NCBI GenBank assembly: GCA_002340305.1
Contig: DDLU01000288.1
Span: 1 to 15,837 of the forward strand
DNA length: 15,837 nucleotides
Source: Desulfovibrio sp. UBA2564
GTDB lineage: Bacteria; Desulfobacterota; Desulfovibrionia; Desulfovibrionales; Desulfovibrionaceae
Direction of reading: 5' to 3'
Below the pieces are notes generated by a model. That model was not told where the DNA came from and made no database searches. It saw nothing but the letters and a program-made list of their open reading frames with translations. Below are positions 15,024-15,837 of this stretch, in pieces. The position numbers were made by a program, and so were the translations under genes. Within the stretch, counting starts at the first letter, position 1; each line of letters opens with the position of its first letter.

Positions 15024-15837
15024 TTAATTAGGGGAGACCTGCTCCACAAAGGAGAATGTCCCGTTCTGGTATTTCACAATATCAACACTTTTCATGGGAA
15101 CCCTGATCCCTTCAGGATAGAAAAATTCCCCGGTAACACCCTTGAATTCGGATGTTTTTGCCAAAGCATCACGCACGGATACAGACTTGGCGACCCCGGC
15201 CTTTTCAATAGCATGAACCAAAAGCATCACAGTGTCGTAGCCAAGGGCGGCAAAACCGGATTCAGGACGCACTCCGAACATGCGCTCATAACTGTCCACG
15301 AATTCCTGAACCTGCGGATCAGGATTATCAAGAGCCACATGGGTGGCGAAATAGATTGAGTGGGCATATTCAGTCGGAATATCAAGAAGTCCCGGAGTAT
15401 CAAACCCGTCACCGGAAACAATAGCCTGGTTAAAACCGGCCTTACGGGCTGCGGTGATATACTTGGGTGCGTCCGGCGGAATTGAAGACATAAAAAGCAA
15501 ATCCGGGTTCTTGCCTTCACCCTTGGGCAAAGGATATTGCGCATCACCGGAACTGTACCAGCCCTCTTCAATTACACTTCCACCATACTTGCGGTAGCGA
15601 CGCTTAAAATATTTGGAAAGGGTCTTGGTGAACTCATTTGAAATATCAGTTCCCACAAAGCTGCGCGAGGTATCCAGCCTGCGCTTGGCGAATTTAGCCA
15701 TCGCACGGGCCTGCATATTGTCCCCAAAAGCCGCCATGAAAAAATTCCTGCCGTACATATAGGGCAGATTCTGCATGGTCGCCCCGGCAGTAATGAACAG
15801 GATATTCCCGGCAGTAATCGCCGGGGCAGCCGCCATG
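15024..15837 (-). CDS. Branched-chain amino-acid-type ABC transporter binding protein (5' partial)
   Basis: The C-terminal 270 residues of a periplasmic ligand-binding protein of the LivJ/LivK class (Peripla_BP_6 fold). The visible part begins in the segment that reads AAAPAITAGNILFITAGAT, a usual spot about one third into these proteins, so roughly 100-130 residues with the signal peptide lie beyond the window. Later landmarks are the PDLLFMSSIPPDAPKYI strand-turn, the AIVSGDGFDTPG hinge region and the FAALGYDTVMLL helix. The frame is open to the window edge. The permease and ATPase genes are not seen; downstream comes pepA. The ligand could be branched-chain amino acids, other amino acids, amides or urea; this class is broad. 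Confidence 0.9.
   Translation of the reverse strand, partial: MAAAPAITAGNILFITAGATMQNLPYMYGRNFFMAAFGDNMQARAMAKFAKRRLDTSRSFVGTDISNEFTKTLSKYFKRRYRKYGGSVIEEGWYSSGDAQYPLPKGEGKNPDLLFMSSIPPDAPKYITAARKAGFNQAIVSGDGFDTPGLLDIPTEYAHSIYFATHVALDNPDPQVQEFVDSYERMFGVRPESGFAALGYDTVMLLVHAIEKAGVAKSVSVRDALAKTSEFKGVTGEFFYPEGIRVPMKSVDIVKYQNGTFSFVEQVSPN

Noticed and set aside
13607..15031. Long open frame (474 codons) on the plus strand opposite pepA
   Set aside because: It lies antisense to an aminopeptidase whose metal ligands are all in place; the translation is His/Lys/Gly-rich with no recognisable domain. It is a codon-bias shadow.
1..15837. CRISPR arrays, insertion sequences, tRNA or rRNA genes
   Set aside because: Looked for regularly spaced direct repeats, transposase motifs, terminal inverted repeats and tRNA-like cloverleafs by eye; none was found.

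Overview
The window looks like a piece of the chromosome of an anaerobic, Desulfovibrio-like bacterium (Desulfobacterota, probably near the marine Maridesulfovibrio group). This is inference from protein styles: a flavodoxin-ferredoxin (EFR1-type) protein, molybdenum cofactor genes, ThyX instead of ThyA, a branched-chain amino-acid type binding protein, and a divergent DnaA. The base composition is moderate, with AT-rich intergenic DNA. No mobile element, CRISPR array, rRNA or tRNA is visible.

Layout. 16-801 (-) is a flavodoxin/2[4Fe-4S] protein, divergent from 952-2835 (+), a MobA-MoeA fusion for molybdenum cofactor assembly. 2912-3502 (+) is an unrecognised small protein. A two-way terminator at about 3591-3619 separates these from the replication block. 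That block is all on the minus strand: thyX (6900-7643), a 978-base AT-rich non-coding region with DnaA boxes (probable oriC), dnaA (4560-5921), and then a second DnaA-like gene (3657-4349). The second gene keeps DnaA domain I and a domain IV-like helix-turn-helix but has no AAA+ ATPase.

7926-9773 (+) is typA/bipA, with a good sigma70-type promoter and a long structured leader. It meets a convergent PAS histidine-kinase-like gene (9859-11799, -) at a strong terminator. The kinase-like protein has Asn-Gln where the phospho-accepting His-Glu should be. Divergent from it is a cytoplasmic type I asparaginase (12003-13013, +), which ends at another two-way terminator. The minus strand then carries ppiC (13080-13361), a leucyl aminopeptidase (13484-14989), and the C-terminal part of a Leu/Ile/Val-type periplasmic binding protein that runs off the right edge. 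Peptide uptake and breakdown, asparagine breakdown and protein folding genes therefore cluster on the right side.

The most interesting material is the replication block: an ATPase-less DnaA paralogue directly downstream of dnaA (where dnaN usually sits), a divergent DnaA, a compact DnaA-box cluster, and paired palindromic motifs with fixed spacing in the origin region. The kinase with the lost H-box histidine is the second point of interest.
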